Part shown: piece after piece, positions 15,174 to 22,419 of the stretch | How the letters are laid out: every line of letters starts with the position of its first letter | How positions within the stretch are numbered: the first letter of the stretch is position 1 | Origin: a virus | DNA: 23,080 bases | Direction: 5' to 3' (one strand) | Virus record (IMG/VR): IMGVR_UViG_3300019730_000011 | Span: 1 to 23,080 of that record | The notes under the pieces: model-generated | Told to the model about the DNA's origin: nothing | Databases searched by the model: none | What the model saw: only the letters and a program-made list of their open reading frames with translations | Position numbers and translations under genes: made by a program

Positions 15174-17590
15174 TGCCTATTTTTTATCTACCACAAGCGA
15201 GCGCATACGGTCAGAATATTAAACCGTCGGACGGGGCGAAGTTGTATTTTTACGAAGCGGGAACTACCACACTGAAAACGGTTTACACTGACGCCGGGCA
15301 AACTATACCAGCGACTAATCCGGTTATTGCAGACGGGTCTGGGCGTTGGGCGGTCACGTATGTGTCAGGGACCTATAAGATTGTGATCACTGATAAAAAT
15401 GACGTTCAGATATACGAGGAAGACGACCTCCGGGGTTTCGGGGATTCTATAGCTTATCAGGGGGATTTTGACAGCTCGACCAATGACGGGGACTATCCGG
15501 CCACAGGTGACAAGGGCGATATGTATAAAGTGTCTGAGGCTTTTACTTTGAACGCGGCCTCTGGTACTCATGTTTTAATTATCGGTAATTTTATTATTTG
15601 CAATAAAGACGGGGCGACCGGTATCGACGCGGATTGGGACATTATCAAAGGTCAAATACTGGACGAGGACACTTTTACCAGCAATAGCGACACGCTCCCA
15701 GCGACCCAACAGTCCATAAAAGTTTATGTGGATACCACAACAGCGGCGAAAGTGGCGGACACGGCGGTTGAATCGACCAGCTCGTCTACTGTGGCGCCCA
15801 GTTACGACGCGGTGAACGCTTGGTTAATTGACGAAGACGACATGTCGTCCAACGTGGACGATCAACCGCCGAGCCAGCAGAGTGTAAAGGCTTATGTGGA
15901 CGCCCAGGCCGGAGATTACGAACCGGTCACAACGTTAGAGGGGGTTAAGCAGATTCAAGACGGCGCTATATATTCTTTTGACGACTGGGGCGGGACTGAA
16001 ATTTTACAGGGATCAGCAGACCTTACAAGCGGGACTTTAACGAGCGGGGTAACTTACAAAATTAAAACCTTTGTTGCTGGTGATGATTTTTCAAATATCG
16101 GCGGTACTAACGTCAGTGGGACAAAATTTACAGCGACCGGCACAACTCCTACTACATGGACTAATTCAAGCGTCTTATATGCTGAACCGTTAGCAAAGCC
16201 GATACCGTACAAAAGCGCTCTTAGTAACGTATGGACTGGGTGTGAGACTATTGGGTATAAAGGTGAGTTTCAAAATAAAAAAATACCTTTCAACATTGGG
16301 TCAGGATTTTCATGGATTAAGAATAGATCGGGGGCTAACGATCATTTCCTAACCGGTCTATTGAATGGTTATGAGTATTGGATATCTAATTTAACAGCAG
16401 CATCCGCCTATAGTCTTGTTAGTTTTGGTGGTTACTTTACTGATAGATTTGAGACTGGCGGAAGGGCCGGAGGTACTGGTATATTTAGCAATTCATTTAT
16501 TGCTTGGAACTGGTCTTACCCACTGGCAAAAGCATGGCATGCAAACGGCGGGGTAAGCAGAAAAGTACCTACTCCTTGGGGATTACTTGACAGCGTAGAG
16601 TCAAATGCGTCTAGCGGGCTGACAGGTGATCAGGTTGTTATTGAAGTTTACAATCCATTAACTGGAAATGGTGCCTTGTTATATGTTGGTAATGCTGCGA
16701 ACAGGTTACTTGATATTAGCGGGGGTGTAACTCCTAATTTTATGCTAGGAAAGTATTTGACCGGATCGGACGGAGGGTATGTGTATCATAGTAGTATGAC
16801 ATCTGCCGACTATTACATGAAAATTGACACTACCGCGGCAGAAACGAATTCCGCTAATATATTTAATGACACCGATCCAACTGCAAATTTAATATCGGTT
16901 GGGGCCACTGGAATTAATTATACGGGTGCACTACATATCCTCTATTACTTCTCACCAATAGCAGGATTGCAAGCGTTTGGTGGGTATGCTGGTGACGGTT
17001 CAGCAACGCTCAGAAATATAGCAACTGGGTGTAAAGATGGGTTGTCAAATATCAAGCTAAGTGCTGGAGGGACAGGGAATTGGGTCGTTCACGATAGCTT
17101 TAGGGGTGATAATCTTAGTTTATTATGGAATTCAACAGCGGTCGAAGGTAGCTTGGCATTAGCATTCAATGGGACGTCTGGTTTAGATATATCAAGCACA
17201 AGCGGCGATTTAAATGCATCTGGTGACGACTATATATATAGCCACTTCGGAAAAGAGATGGTTATCCAGGATGACTTTGACGTCTTTCCGGTTGATGCTA
17301 TAACCTCAGATGGGGGTTCTAATAGTACCGTAAAAATCACTTTTGAATACAAAGGGTCGGCCACCCTTAACTCGGAGTTGTTGGCGTATGCGACCCGAGA
17401 GTCAACCCCTAATTGGGTTCTAGCGAGTTTATCCAAAGTAGCCGATCTATCAGACGGTTATGAAAAAATAACCGCCACGATTGATATATCAGGAAACGCC
17501 GCCGGAACGGCTATGCGTTGGCGTATGGCTACAAGTGAAAGCCCGTATACTGAGCATAATATAAAAAATTTAAAAATTTCTTGGAGCTAA
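15173..17590 (+). CDS. Tail fibre / receptor-binding protein, modular
   Basis: 805 residues. Residues 1-90 (MPIFYLPQASAYGQ; GAKLYFYEAGTTTLKTVYTD; NPVIADGSGRW) are the virion-attachment domain common to podovirus tail fibres and spikes. Two copies of a linker follow, DEDTFTSNSDTLPATQQSIK at 164-183 and DEDDMSSNVDDQPPSQQSVK at 220-239. Residues about 280-340 hold a small beta module (GDDFSNIGG; SGTKFTATG). Residues about 352-697 show three divergent copies of a beta-sandwich (NVWTGCETIGYKGE; VVIEVYNPLTGNG; LQAFGGYAGDGS), a triplicated pattern I associate with a phage tail domain recently termed DUF7483. Residues about 698-805 resemble a carbohydrate-binding jelly roll. No lyase or glycosidase active site is recognised. 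DNA from about 16200 to 17250 looks more AT-rich, fitting a swapped receptor-binding part. The RBS is AGGGGGG. Confidence 0.88.
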   Translation: MPIFYLPQASAYGQNIKPSDGAKLYFYEAGTTTLKTVYTDAGQTIPATNPVIADGSGRWAVTYVSGTYKIVITDKNDVQIYEEDDLRGFGDSIAYQGDFDSSTNDGDYPATGDKGDMYKVSEAFTLNAASGTHVLIIGNFIICNKDGATGIDADWDIIKGQILDEDTFTSNSDTLPATQQSIKVYVDTTTAAKVADTAVESTSSSTVAPSYDAVNAWLIDEDDMSSNVDDQPPSQQSVKAYVDAQAGDYEPVTTLEGVKQIQDGAIYSFDDWGGTEILQGSADLTSGTLTSGVTYKIKTFVAGDDFSNIGGTNVSGTKFTATGTTPTTWTNSSVLYAEPLAKPIPYKSALSNVWTGCETIGYKGEFQNKKIPFNIGSGFSWIKNRSGANDHFLTGLLNGYEYWISNLTAASAYSLVSFGGYFTDRFETGGRAGGTGIFSNSFIAWNWSYPLAKAWHANGGVSRKVPTPWGLLDSVESNASSGLTGDQVVIEVYNPLTGNGALLYVGNAANRLLDISGGVTPNFMLGKYLTGSDGGYVYHSSMTSADYYMKIDTTAAETNSANIFNDTDPTANLISVGATGINYTGALHILYYFSPIAGLQAFGGYAGDGSATLRNIATGCKDGLSNIKLSAGGTGNWVVHDSFRGDNLSLLWNSTAVEGSLALAFNGTSGLDISSTSGDLNASGDDYIYSHFGKEMVIQDDFDVFPVDAITSDGGSNSTVKITFEYKGSATLNSELLAYATRESTPNWVLASLSKVADLSDGYEKITATIDISGNAAGTAMRWRMATSESPYTEHNIKNLKISWS

Positions 17591-17594
17591 AAAA

Positions 17595-17990
17595 ATGGAC
17601 AGGCAAGAGATTAGGGAAAAATTACAACTAAATAAAAATTTATTTGGGGAGTTTTTATATCTGCTTTTTCCAGAGGGAGGCCCGGACTATTGCAACCCTG
17701 ATTTTTTAGTATCAGACGAAAGCCAAGCTAGAACCGGAGGTGTGTTTACCGGTTCCGTGGCGTGGCCAACGGAGGAGGCTATCCAAGCCGCTTTCTCTGA
17801 AGCCCTCGCGGTTTACCCGGAGGTGTCGGAAGAGGAAAAAGAGGTGAGAGACTTAAGGAGAGCGGAATATGAAAGACAGGGCCTAACTTTCGACCGCTGG
17901 GCGGAACTGAGTATAGAGGGGGACAGTGCGGAAATTGCAAGGTTCAAAAATAAGAGAAACAAAATAAAACAGAAGTACCCAAAACCTTAA
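17595..17990 (+). CDS. Small protein after the tail fibre, possible fibre assembly factor
   Basis: 131 residues, charged, no membrane segment. The middle has SVAWPTEEAIQAAFSEAL, a motif frequent in small proteins encoded directly after phage tail fibres, and the basic C-terminus ends with NKIKQKYPKP. These neighbours are sometimes chaperones for fibre folding or trimer formation, but similarity to a proven chaperone is not evident. The N-terminal part (LFGEFLYLLFPEGGPDYCNP) is unfamiliar. Starts five bases after the fibre stop, with GGAG upstream. Function undetermined. Confidence 0.72.
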   Translation: MDRQEIREKLQLNKNLFGEFLYLLFPEGGPDYCNPDFLVSDESQARTGGVFTGSVAWPTEEAIQAAFSEALAVYPEVSEEEKEVRDLRRAEYERQGLTFDRWAELSIEGDSAEIARFKNKRNKIKQKYPKP

Positions 17991-18003
17991 AAAACAGGGG
18001 CCT

Positions 18004-18348
18004 ATGATAAACGCAGAAACAGGGGTGTATTTAAAAAACCGCGCTTGGTTCGGGGTGATAGCGGTTCTGTGTGGTCTTGTTTTCTATGGCGCCAGTTTTA
18101 TTCAGGATGTTAAAGCCTATAAAAAACACGTTGAAACGCACCCGGCGAGACTGGCGGCGTATAATGAAAATTTACGGAAACAAGAGGTTCTAAACGCTGT
18201 TGTTGAGCAAAAATTAAAAGTGTTAGAGAAGTGTGCGGAGGATACCAACCGCCAGCTTAAGGAGATCAACAAGCATTTAGGGCGGTTGCAATTAATCACT
18301 AACAAGGGGGTGAAAAATGCCGAAAAAAAGCGGGAAAAAACCAGTTAA
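18004..18348 (+). CDS. Single-pass membrane protein with coiled-coil tail, possible lysis protein
   Basis: 114 residues. A single hydrophobic segment (about 14-33, AWFGVIAVLCGLVFYGASF) follows a short N-terminus, then a long charged helix (about 36-95) with coiled-coil character (NAVVEQKLKVLEKCAEDTNR) and a lysine-rich end. The layout, one N-terminal anchor and a helical outer part, is that of inner-membrane spanins, and genes for lysis often follow the tail fibre. However, no outer-membrane spanin lipoprotein or endolysin is visible nearby and no diagnostic motif exists, so a holin or accessory membrane protein is equally possible. AGGGG precedes the ATG. Confidence 0.68.
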   Translation: MINAETGVYLKNRAWFGVIAVLCGLVFYGASFIQDVKAYKKHVETHPARLAAYNENLRKQEVLNAVVEQKLKVLEKCAEDTNRQLKEINKHLGRLQLITNKGVKNAEKKREKTS

Positions 18349-18469
18349 AATAAAACGCCAGGACGGTAAAACGGTAAAAATCGGGAAAAAAGAGCCGACG
18401 CTCGTCACTAAAAAAGACGGGACCGTCGATGTAATAATGATACTCAAAAAGAAAAAAGGAAAAAAATGA
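18317..18469 (+). CDS. Lysine-rich 50-residue protein, unknown function
   Basis: A short gene inside an otherwise overlapped stretch: it starts 32 bases before the end of the preceding gene and its stop overlaps the next ATG (ATGATGG). The AAGGGGG upstream of the ATG is a strong ribosome binding site. The product has 18 lysines and one arginine against four acidic residues, giving a high positive charge. Two similar halves (VKIKRQDGKTVKI and TKKDGTVDVIMI) suggest a small beta-hairpin pair. High charge fits nucleic-acid or phospholipid binding; no family is recognised. Reality as a gene is supported by RBS, spacing and both overlaps. Confidence 0.66.
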   Translation: MPKKSGKKPVKIKRQDGKTVKIGKKEPTLVTKKDGTVDVIMILKKKKGKK

Positions 18470-18768
18470 TGGAATTGTTAGCAGGATTCGCGGCGAAACA
18501 AGCGTTAATTTACGCCGCCGGGTCCGGTGGGGCTTTCATTCTCGCCTGGATTTTAAAAAGAATACCAAACGAGAATATTAAGAAATGGGTCGGCCGTGTA
18601 ATGTATGGGGCGGGGGTAGCTGTAACCCTCGGGCTCTCAAAATGGAAATACACAAAAAAATTCTGGAATAAAATTATCGAGCCTTGGTTCATCGATTTAA
18701 TAGATAATACCATATGCCACGGAGTCCGGGAATTTATCCGCGGCTTACGGTCCGACGGCGACGACTGA
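18466..18768 (+). CDS. Small two-segment membrane protein, holin-like candidate
   Basis: 100 residues. Two hydrophobic stretches, about 12-30 (QALIYAAGSGGAFILAWIL) and 41-58 (WVGRVMYGAGVAVTLGLS), joined by a short basic turn, then a charged, amphipathic C-terminus ending GLRSDGDD. Two segments with a small turn and charged tail fit a class II holin, and gene order after the tail fibre agrees, but no endolysin is recognised in the window, so the role is tentative. Two adjacent ATGs (18466 and 18469) could start it; AAGGA lies upstream. The 3' end overlaps a gene on the opposite strand by 35 bases. Confidence 0.7.
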   Translation: MMELLAGFAAKQALIYAAGSGGAFILAWILKRIPNENIKKWVGRVMYGAGVAVTLGLSKWKYTKKFWNKIIEPWFIDLIDNTICHGVREFIRGLRSDGDD

Positions 18769-19258
18769 GCCCTACTACCCCCTGGGCTTGCGCTTGCATT
18801 TGACGCAATTCGAATTCGTATCTTTGTTGGTATTGGGCGGCCCTCGCTTCCGCTGATTGTCTAGCGTTTTGTTGCGAGGATAGGGCCGAGCATGCAGCTA
18901 TCGCGGCCGGTATGGCGGACGTAGCACCGAAAAAATCGGACACCCGTATCGTTGGTTCGCACGACTGCCAGACCGGCGGATAGACTTTCCGCTCTAATTC
19001 TTCCGGGACCGTTCCGAAAAATTCATCCATCATATCTTCCTCTGCGGACTTAACACTCGCTCTTTTCAGGTGGGCCTCAAGGCCCTTATTGAACGCCCCC
19101 TCTGCGGTAGGCTCGCCCCCGACACGTTCTGGTTCCGGGGGCCCCTCAATCAATTTAATATTCCGGGTAGCCCACATAAAATAAAGGCGACGGGATCGGG
19201 TCCGAATGAACCAGGCCGCGACCAATGCCCACGCTACGAGTTTGATTAAAATTTTCAT
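18734..19258 (-). CDS. Small membrane-anchored protein at the end of the replication operon
   Basis: 174 residues, reading leftward. The ATG overlaps the polymerase stop as ATGA, strong evidence for translational coupling. The N-terminus has one hydrophobic segment (about 2-18, KILILVAWALVAAWF-like) followed by RTRSRR, which predicts a signal anchor with the remainder inside. A charged middle (about 60-95) contains SAEEDMMDEF, and the end is an Ala/Gln-rich helix (AIPAAIAACSALSSQQNARQ; AEARAAQYQQRYEFELRQMQ) then RRRR. This final part resembles in composition the N-terminus of the gp7-like ejection protein, but I do not claim homology. No enzyme motif. The overlap of 35 bases with the opposite gene at 18734-18768 is confirmed. 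Function unknown; an envelope-located protein is likely. Confidence 0.72.
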   Translation of the reverse strand: MKILIKLVAWALVAAWFIRTRSRRLYFMWATRNIKLIEGPPEPERVGGEPTAEGAFNKGLEAHLKRASVKSAEEDMMDEFFGTVPEELERKVYPPVWQSCEPTIRVSDFFGATSAIPAAIAACSALSSQQNARQSAEARAAQYQQRYEFELRQMQAQAQGVVGLSRRRRTVSRG

Positions 19259-21612
19259 TTCCTAAACCTCTTACCTCGCCAGCCGCCAGCGGCTTTAATA
19301 GGCCAGTCCGCCGCCCAGGTTGGCATAATTGACATTATCCTTTCGTACTCCTCAATTGAGCCGGAGCCCTCCGGGATCTCTGAAACAATTTCATCATGGG
19401 TGTGCATAACAACAGGGTAGCCCGCTTTTTCCACATTAACTAAAGCATGAGACAGGATAAAACGGGCCGTAGCTTGTGTGATATTCTCGGCAAGCTTCCC
19501 GCCATACGTATCAATTTCAACCCATTTATAGGACTGAGTACCCCAATAAAATAGCGTATCCGCCCAGGTGTAGAAAATTTCAGTCAGGGCGTTTCGTATC
19601 GTAGCGGTAACTTTAAAACGGGAGTTTCGTAATTTTTCAAAGATTCCCGGTCTTTGATACAATAGCGTTTCGACCTCATACAGCGCGCCCATATCGTTAT
19701 TCTCGACCACTTCCTCGCACAATTCTAAAATTTTCCAACCGTCGCCGGATAATTTTTTCTTGGATTTTATCGACGGATCGACATAAGTCAACCAATCGCC
19801 ACCCGGCAAAATACAATATAGCGCCCGGTCTACCTGTTGGAAAGTGACACCTGTCGGCGCCCCGTCCATTTGGTAAACTGGAAATTGGGCTCCGGGATTC
19901 CGTACGGCGGACAGGGCGGCCGCTTCGACTGACCCCCAATAATAAACTATATTAGGGGACGCCGCGCGCCACCCTTTAACGCCTTCGTCAATTTCTTTAT
20001 TTGACAGGAATTTTCCCGCCCCAAATTTTAGCCACGCACCCCGAGCCCCTTGAAACTGCGACGCCAACGAGGCGACTTTCCCGAGCTTCCTGGCTGGATG
20101 GTGTGTTCCGTGGGTTGCTTTGTGGTCAAATAGTACCTGAACGTCTTCCCCGGTAATTTTCGCCCCGGTTCGTTCGTATAGCTTCCCGTCTGAATTAAAA
20201 ACATCAACTATCCATTGTTCACCCGCCATACATGCCATGACAACGGCCTCAATTGCTGAGTAGTCGCTCGATATGTATTCGTATCCTGGGGCGGCGATCA
20301 GCATCGAACGGAGACACCCGGAAACGGCTTTTGCGGGGTTCCCCCATTGTGCGGCCACCGTGTCGTAGTCCCCAGTTTGTAAGGAGGGCACGGCCTTTTC
20401 TATTAAATCAATACCCCATTCTATTGGGGTTGTGGGGGAGTCACAAGGGCATTCCGGGCCGTCGGTTTCCAAGTGGACACCCCCACAGCTCGGGCACTCT
20501 CTCATGCTGGGCCCCCCATTAGGCATATTTTGGGTCTGGATACCCCTCCCCGCCCAGCGTCTAGTACGTTGTGCCCCGCAATATTGAAGTATACCACGGA
20601 CCCGGCCGTCGCTAGCGGCTTGGTATTTCATTGCCACAAGTTTAGCCGGAGCATTTCCGCCGACGTCACGCCGTATCTCAAGGACTTTAACGACTAAATC
20701 CGGGAGTGTGTGAGTATCTAAATATTCTTGCAGGACTGGGACCTCCAGACTTTTTAAATACAGTTCAGGGACCTGGGAATTAACCCACTTTAAAATAGAT
20801 GTGGCTTGACTTACCGCTGTAATAGCGCCCCCGGTTAGGTGTGCAAGCTCAATGCCCGCCCGTGTCCGGCTTTCTTTCATTATTTTTAAGCTGGATTCAA
20901 CTAACGGGCGGTCAATTAATACCCCACGAGCATTAATTTTTTGGTCGAGTAGCCACACTTCTAATTCACTAGGTGTGAGATCCGGGAGAGCTTTATCGAC
21001 CCCAATCTCGGCGAGTACATCGTCGCCACAATAAGAGTCGAGGCGGTCCCACTCGGTCGCCTCTTTGGCATTTTTAGGCGCGTGGCGCTCATATCTGAGA
21101 CGGGGGTCGTTTTTTGTCGGGTTCCGAGGTTGTGATAATTTCCGCATTATCCGGTTCCCTTCCATATCTTTCTGAGTCGCCCCAGAAATAACCGCGGACG
21201 ATTTAGCAAGGGCTCCAGGCAATGACCACGCGAGAGCCTTCGCCATTGTGTCCCGTGTTTGTTCGATCGGGAGCGGCGGCCAGCCATATAAACGTACACA
21301 AACAAGATTCCAGATACACCATTCGAAAAATGAATTATAAGCGGTAATTATTCCGCCCTGGGAGACGTAGTTTAGTAGGTCGGTCGGGGGCGGGTCCATA
21401 TGCGGGACCCATTGCCACACGGTCGCCCCGTCGTCGTCCGAGTACCGGGCGACTAATACCTCGGTCGAGTGGTGTTCGGCGTAGGCATACGCCCCGACTA
21501 ATGTGATACCCCGTTTAGTACCCCCCGTTTCAAGATTAGCGGTAAAAAATTTACTGGTCTCTAAATCGTAGTAAGTCCCGGCCGCGCTGTAGGTTTCAAA
21601 ATCTAGGTTCAT
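19255..21612 (-). CDS. Family A DNA polymerase with 3'-5' exonuclease, phage type
   Basis: Copies the phage genome. 785 residues. Exonuclease domain: motif I LDFET (D4, E6), motif II AYNSFFEW (about 91-98), motif III in DRLDSYCGDDV (Y194, D198), so proofreading is likely intact. Polymerase domain: RTRRWAGRGIQTQNMPNGG (about 349-367), motif A DYSAIEA (D450), motif B RKLGKVASLASQFQGARG (about 508-525), motif C HTHDEIVSE (D740). The type is the phage-specific family A subgroup that pairs with DUF2815 and DUF2800 genes. Between the RxxxQTQN region and the next helix lies a cysteine cluster (C373, C376, C388, C390, with H380 between) not expected in most members. The start ATG at 21612 is preceded by GAGGGG inside a hairpin. 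The stop overlaps the next gene by four bases. Confidence 0.94.
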   Translation of the reverse strand: MNLDFETYSAAGTYYDLETSKFFTANLETGGTKRGITLVGAYAYAEHHSTEVLVARYSDDDGATVWQWVPHMDPPPTDLLNYVSQGGIITAYNSFFEWCIWNLVCVRLYGWPPLPIEQTRDTMAKALAWSLPGALAKSSAVISGATQKDMEGNRIMRKLSQPRNPTKNDPRLRYERHAPKNAKEATEWDRLDSYCGDDVLAEIGVDKALPDLTPSELEVWLLDQKINARGVLIDRPLVESSLKIMKESRTRAGIELAHLTGGAITAVSQATSILKWVNSQVPELYLKSLEVPVLQEYLDTHTLPDLVVKVLEIRRDVGGNAPAKLVAMKYQAASDGRVRGILQYCGAQRTRRWAGRGIQTQNMPNGGPSMRECPSCGGVHLETDGPECPCDSPTTPIEWGIDLIEKAVPSLQTGDYDTVAAQWGNPAKAVSGCLRSMLIAAPGYEYISSDYSAIEAVVMACMAGEQWIVDVFNSDGKLYERTGAKITGEDVQVLFDHKATHGTHHPARKLGKVASLASQFQGARGAWLKFGAGKFLSNKEIDEGVKGWRAASPNIVYYWGSVEAAALSAVRNPGAQFPVYQMDGAPTGVTFQQVDRALYCILPGGDWLTYVDPSIKSKKKLSGDGWKILELCEEVVENNDMGALYEVETLLYQRPGIFEKLRNSRFKVTATIRNALTEIFYTWADTLFYWGTQSYKWVEIDTYGGKLAENITQATARFILSHALVNVEKAGYPVVMHTHDEIVSEIPEGSGSIEEYERIMSIMPTWAADWPIKAAGGWRGKRFRK

Positions 21613-21619
21613 AAGATTA

Positions 21620-21633
21620 GCCCCTCACGGGGC
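21620..21633 (-). promoter_or_regulatory. GNRA-capped hairpin enclosing the polymerase ribosome binding site
   Basis: On the leftward message, GCCCC and GGGGC form a five-base perfect stem closed by GUGA, a GNRA tetraloop. GAGGGG, the only good Shine-Dalgarno for the polymerase ATG eight bases downstream, lies inside the loop and 3' arm, so folding would hide it. In phage T4 the DNA polymerase represses its own translation by binding an RNA hairpin at its ribosome binding site; similar autoregulation here is a hypothesis. Confidence 0.55.
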
Positions 21634-21654
21634 GGTTAATATGGTATGTCAAGC

Positions 21655-22419
21655 TCATTGTCCAGGCGCCACTGTTGGCGTGCCCGGAGGGTATAAAAAA
21701 GATTGGTCCGGCTGTACGGGGGCACTGGGGGCCACAGGGGGCGCCTGGGGTACAGGAGCCACAGGGGGGGCCTGTGGTACAGGGACCGCTGGGGGCGCTT
21801 GGTATCCAGGGACCGCTGGGGGCGCCTGAGGCGCCGGTACTCCCGGGACCGAAGGTATTGCCCCCGGTTGCATTGGGAGGGGGGCCGCTGGGGCTGCGAA
21901 TACTTCCGAGGCCGCCGGTCCGGTCTGGATCTCTTTATCCACAGAAACAAGCTGTACCATATTAAAATTCAAATACACCCCCGGTTTTTGTGCGTTTCCG
22001 TTCGCTTTGCAGCTATAAGCTACACGGACCTGATACCCCGGTTTTATGGCGTGGGGGTCGATAATTTGTTGACTGTTAATGTCAACGATTGCGTTTGGTG
22101 CGAAAGTCGTCCTGAAGGTAAACACAAAACAACCGGCCCAGCCTTCTTTCTGTGAATTCTCGGGGAGATCCCCGTCCTTAAATTTCCAAGCGAAGTCTTG
22201 ACGCTGGTTTTCCCCGGCAAAGAAACCGGCCGCCGCCGCTCCTTGGATATTCCCAAAAAGAGCGGGGAGTCCGGGGTCGGTTTTTGGGATCGCTATCTGT
22301 ATGTAATAAACAGGTGTTTCAAGCTGTTTGCCTTGGTATCCCTTGCTTGAGGGTTGAAATATCGCGCCGGAAATCATCCGGCCTGTAGGCGTCACGCCCA
22401 TAAATTGTTGATCTGTCAT
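21655..22419 (-). CDS. DUF2815-type ssDNA-binding-like protein with proline-rich tail
   Basis: Probably coats single-stranded DNA during replication. 254 residues. The core (about 10-160) follows the DUF2815 pattern: QIAIPKTDPG, FKDGDLPENS, FVFTFRTTFAPNAIVDIN, GYQVRVAYSC and GVYLNFNMVQLV. From about 165 the protein becomes a Pro/Ala/Val/Gln-rich tail built on nine-residue units such as VPQAPPVAP, coded by 27-base tandem repeats, and ending GTPTVAPGQ. Bacterial and several phage SSBs end in a short acidic tip; none is present. The ATG has GGAGG eight bases upstream and overlaps the DUF2800 stop as ATGA, fitting co-expression with the nuclease and polymerase. DUF2815 members are generally placed beside DUF2800 and polymerase A in phages, which supports the call. 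Confidence 0.82.
   Translation of the reverse strand: MTDQQFMGVTPTGRMISGAIFQPSSKGYQGKQLETPVYYIQIAIPKTDPGLPALFGNIQGAAAAGFFAGENQRQDFAWKFKDGDLPENSQKEGWAGCFVFTFRTTFAPNAIVDINSQQIIDPHAIKPGYQVRVAYSCKANGNAQKPGVYLNFNMVQLVSVDKEIQTGPAASEVFAAPAAPLPMQPGAIPSVPGVPAPQAPPAVPGYQAPPAVPVPQAPPVAPVPQAPPVAPSAPVQPDQSFLYPPGTPTVAPGQ
21738..21818 (-). repeat. 27-base tandem repeats in the DUF2815 tail
   Basis: Three clear 27-base units (21738-21764, 21765-21791, 21792-21818) with partial copies on each side, differing at several bases. Each encodes nine residues of the PQAPP type. On the other strand they give a misleading collagen-like reading frame, rejected elsewhere. Confidence 0.85.

Noticed and set aside
15173-17590. 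Diversity-generating retroelement acting on the tail fibre
   Set aside because: No reverse transcriptase and no template-like copy of the fibre end were seen in the window.
18807-18816. AATTCGAATT palindrome as a regulatory site
   Set aside because: Ten-base palindrome inside a coding region without a second copy or promoter nearby; chance is enough to explain it.
21738-21818. 27-base repeats as a CRISPR array
   Set aside because: Units are directly adjacent with no unique spacers, are inside a coding frame, and have no cas genes nearby.
21675-21965. Rightward frames with collagen-like Gly-x-y repeats (also 21703-22155 and 21641-21829)
   Set aside because: They are the reverse of the proline-rich repeat coding in the DUF2815 gene; CCN codons read backwards give Gly codons. 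The leftward frame has RBS, operon coupling and family motifs.
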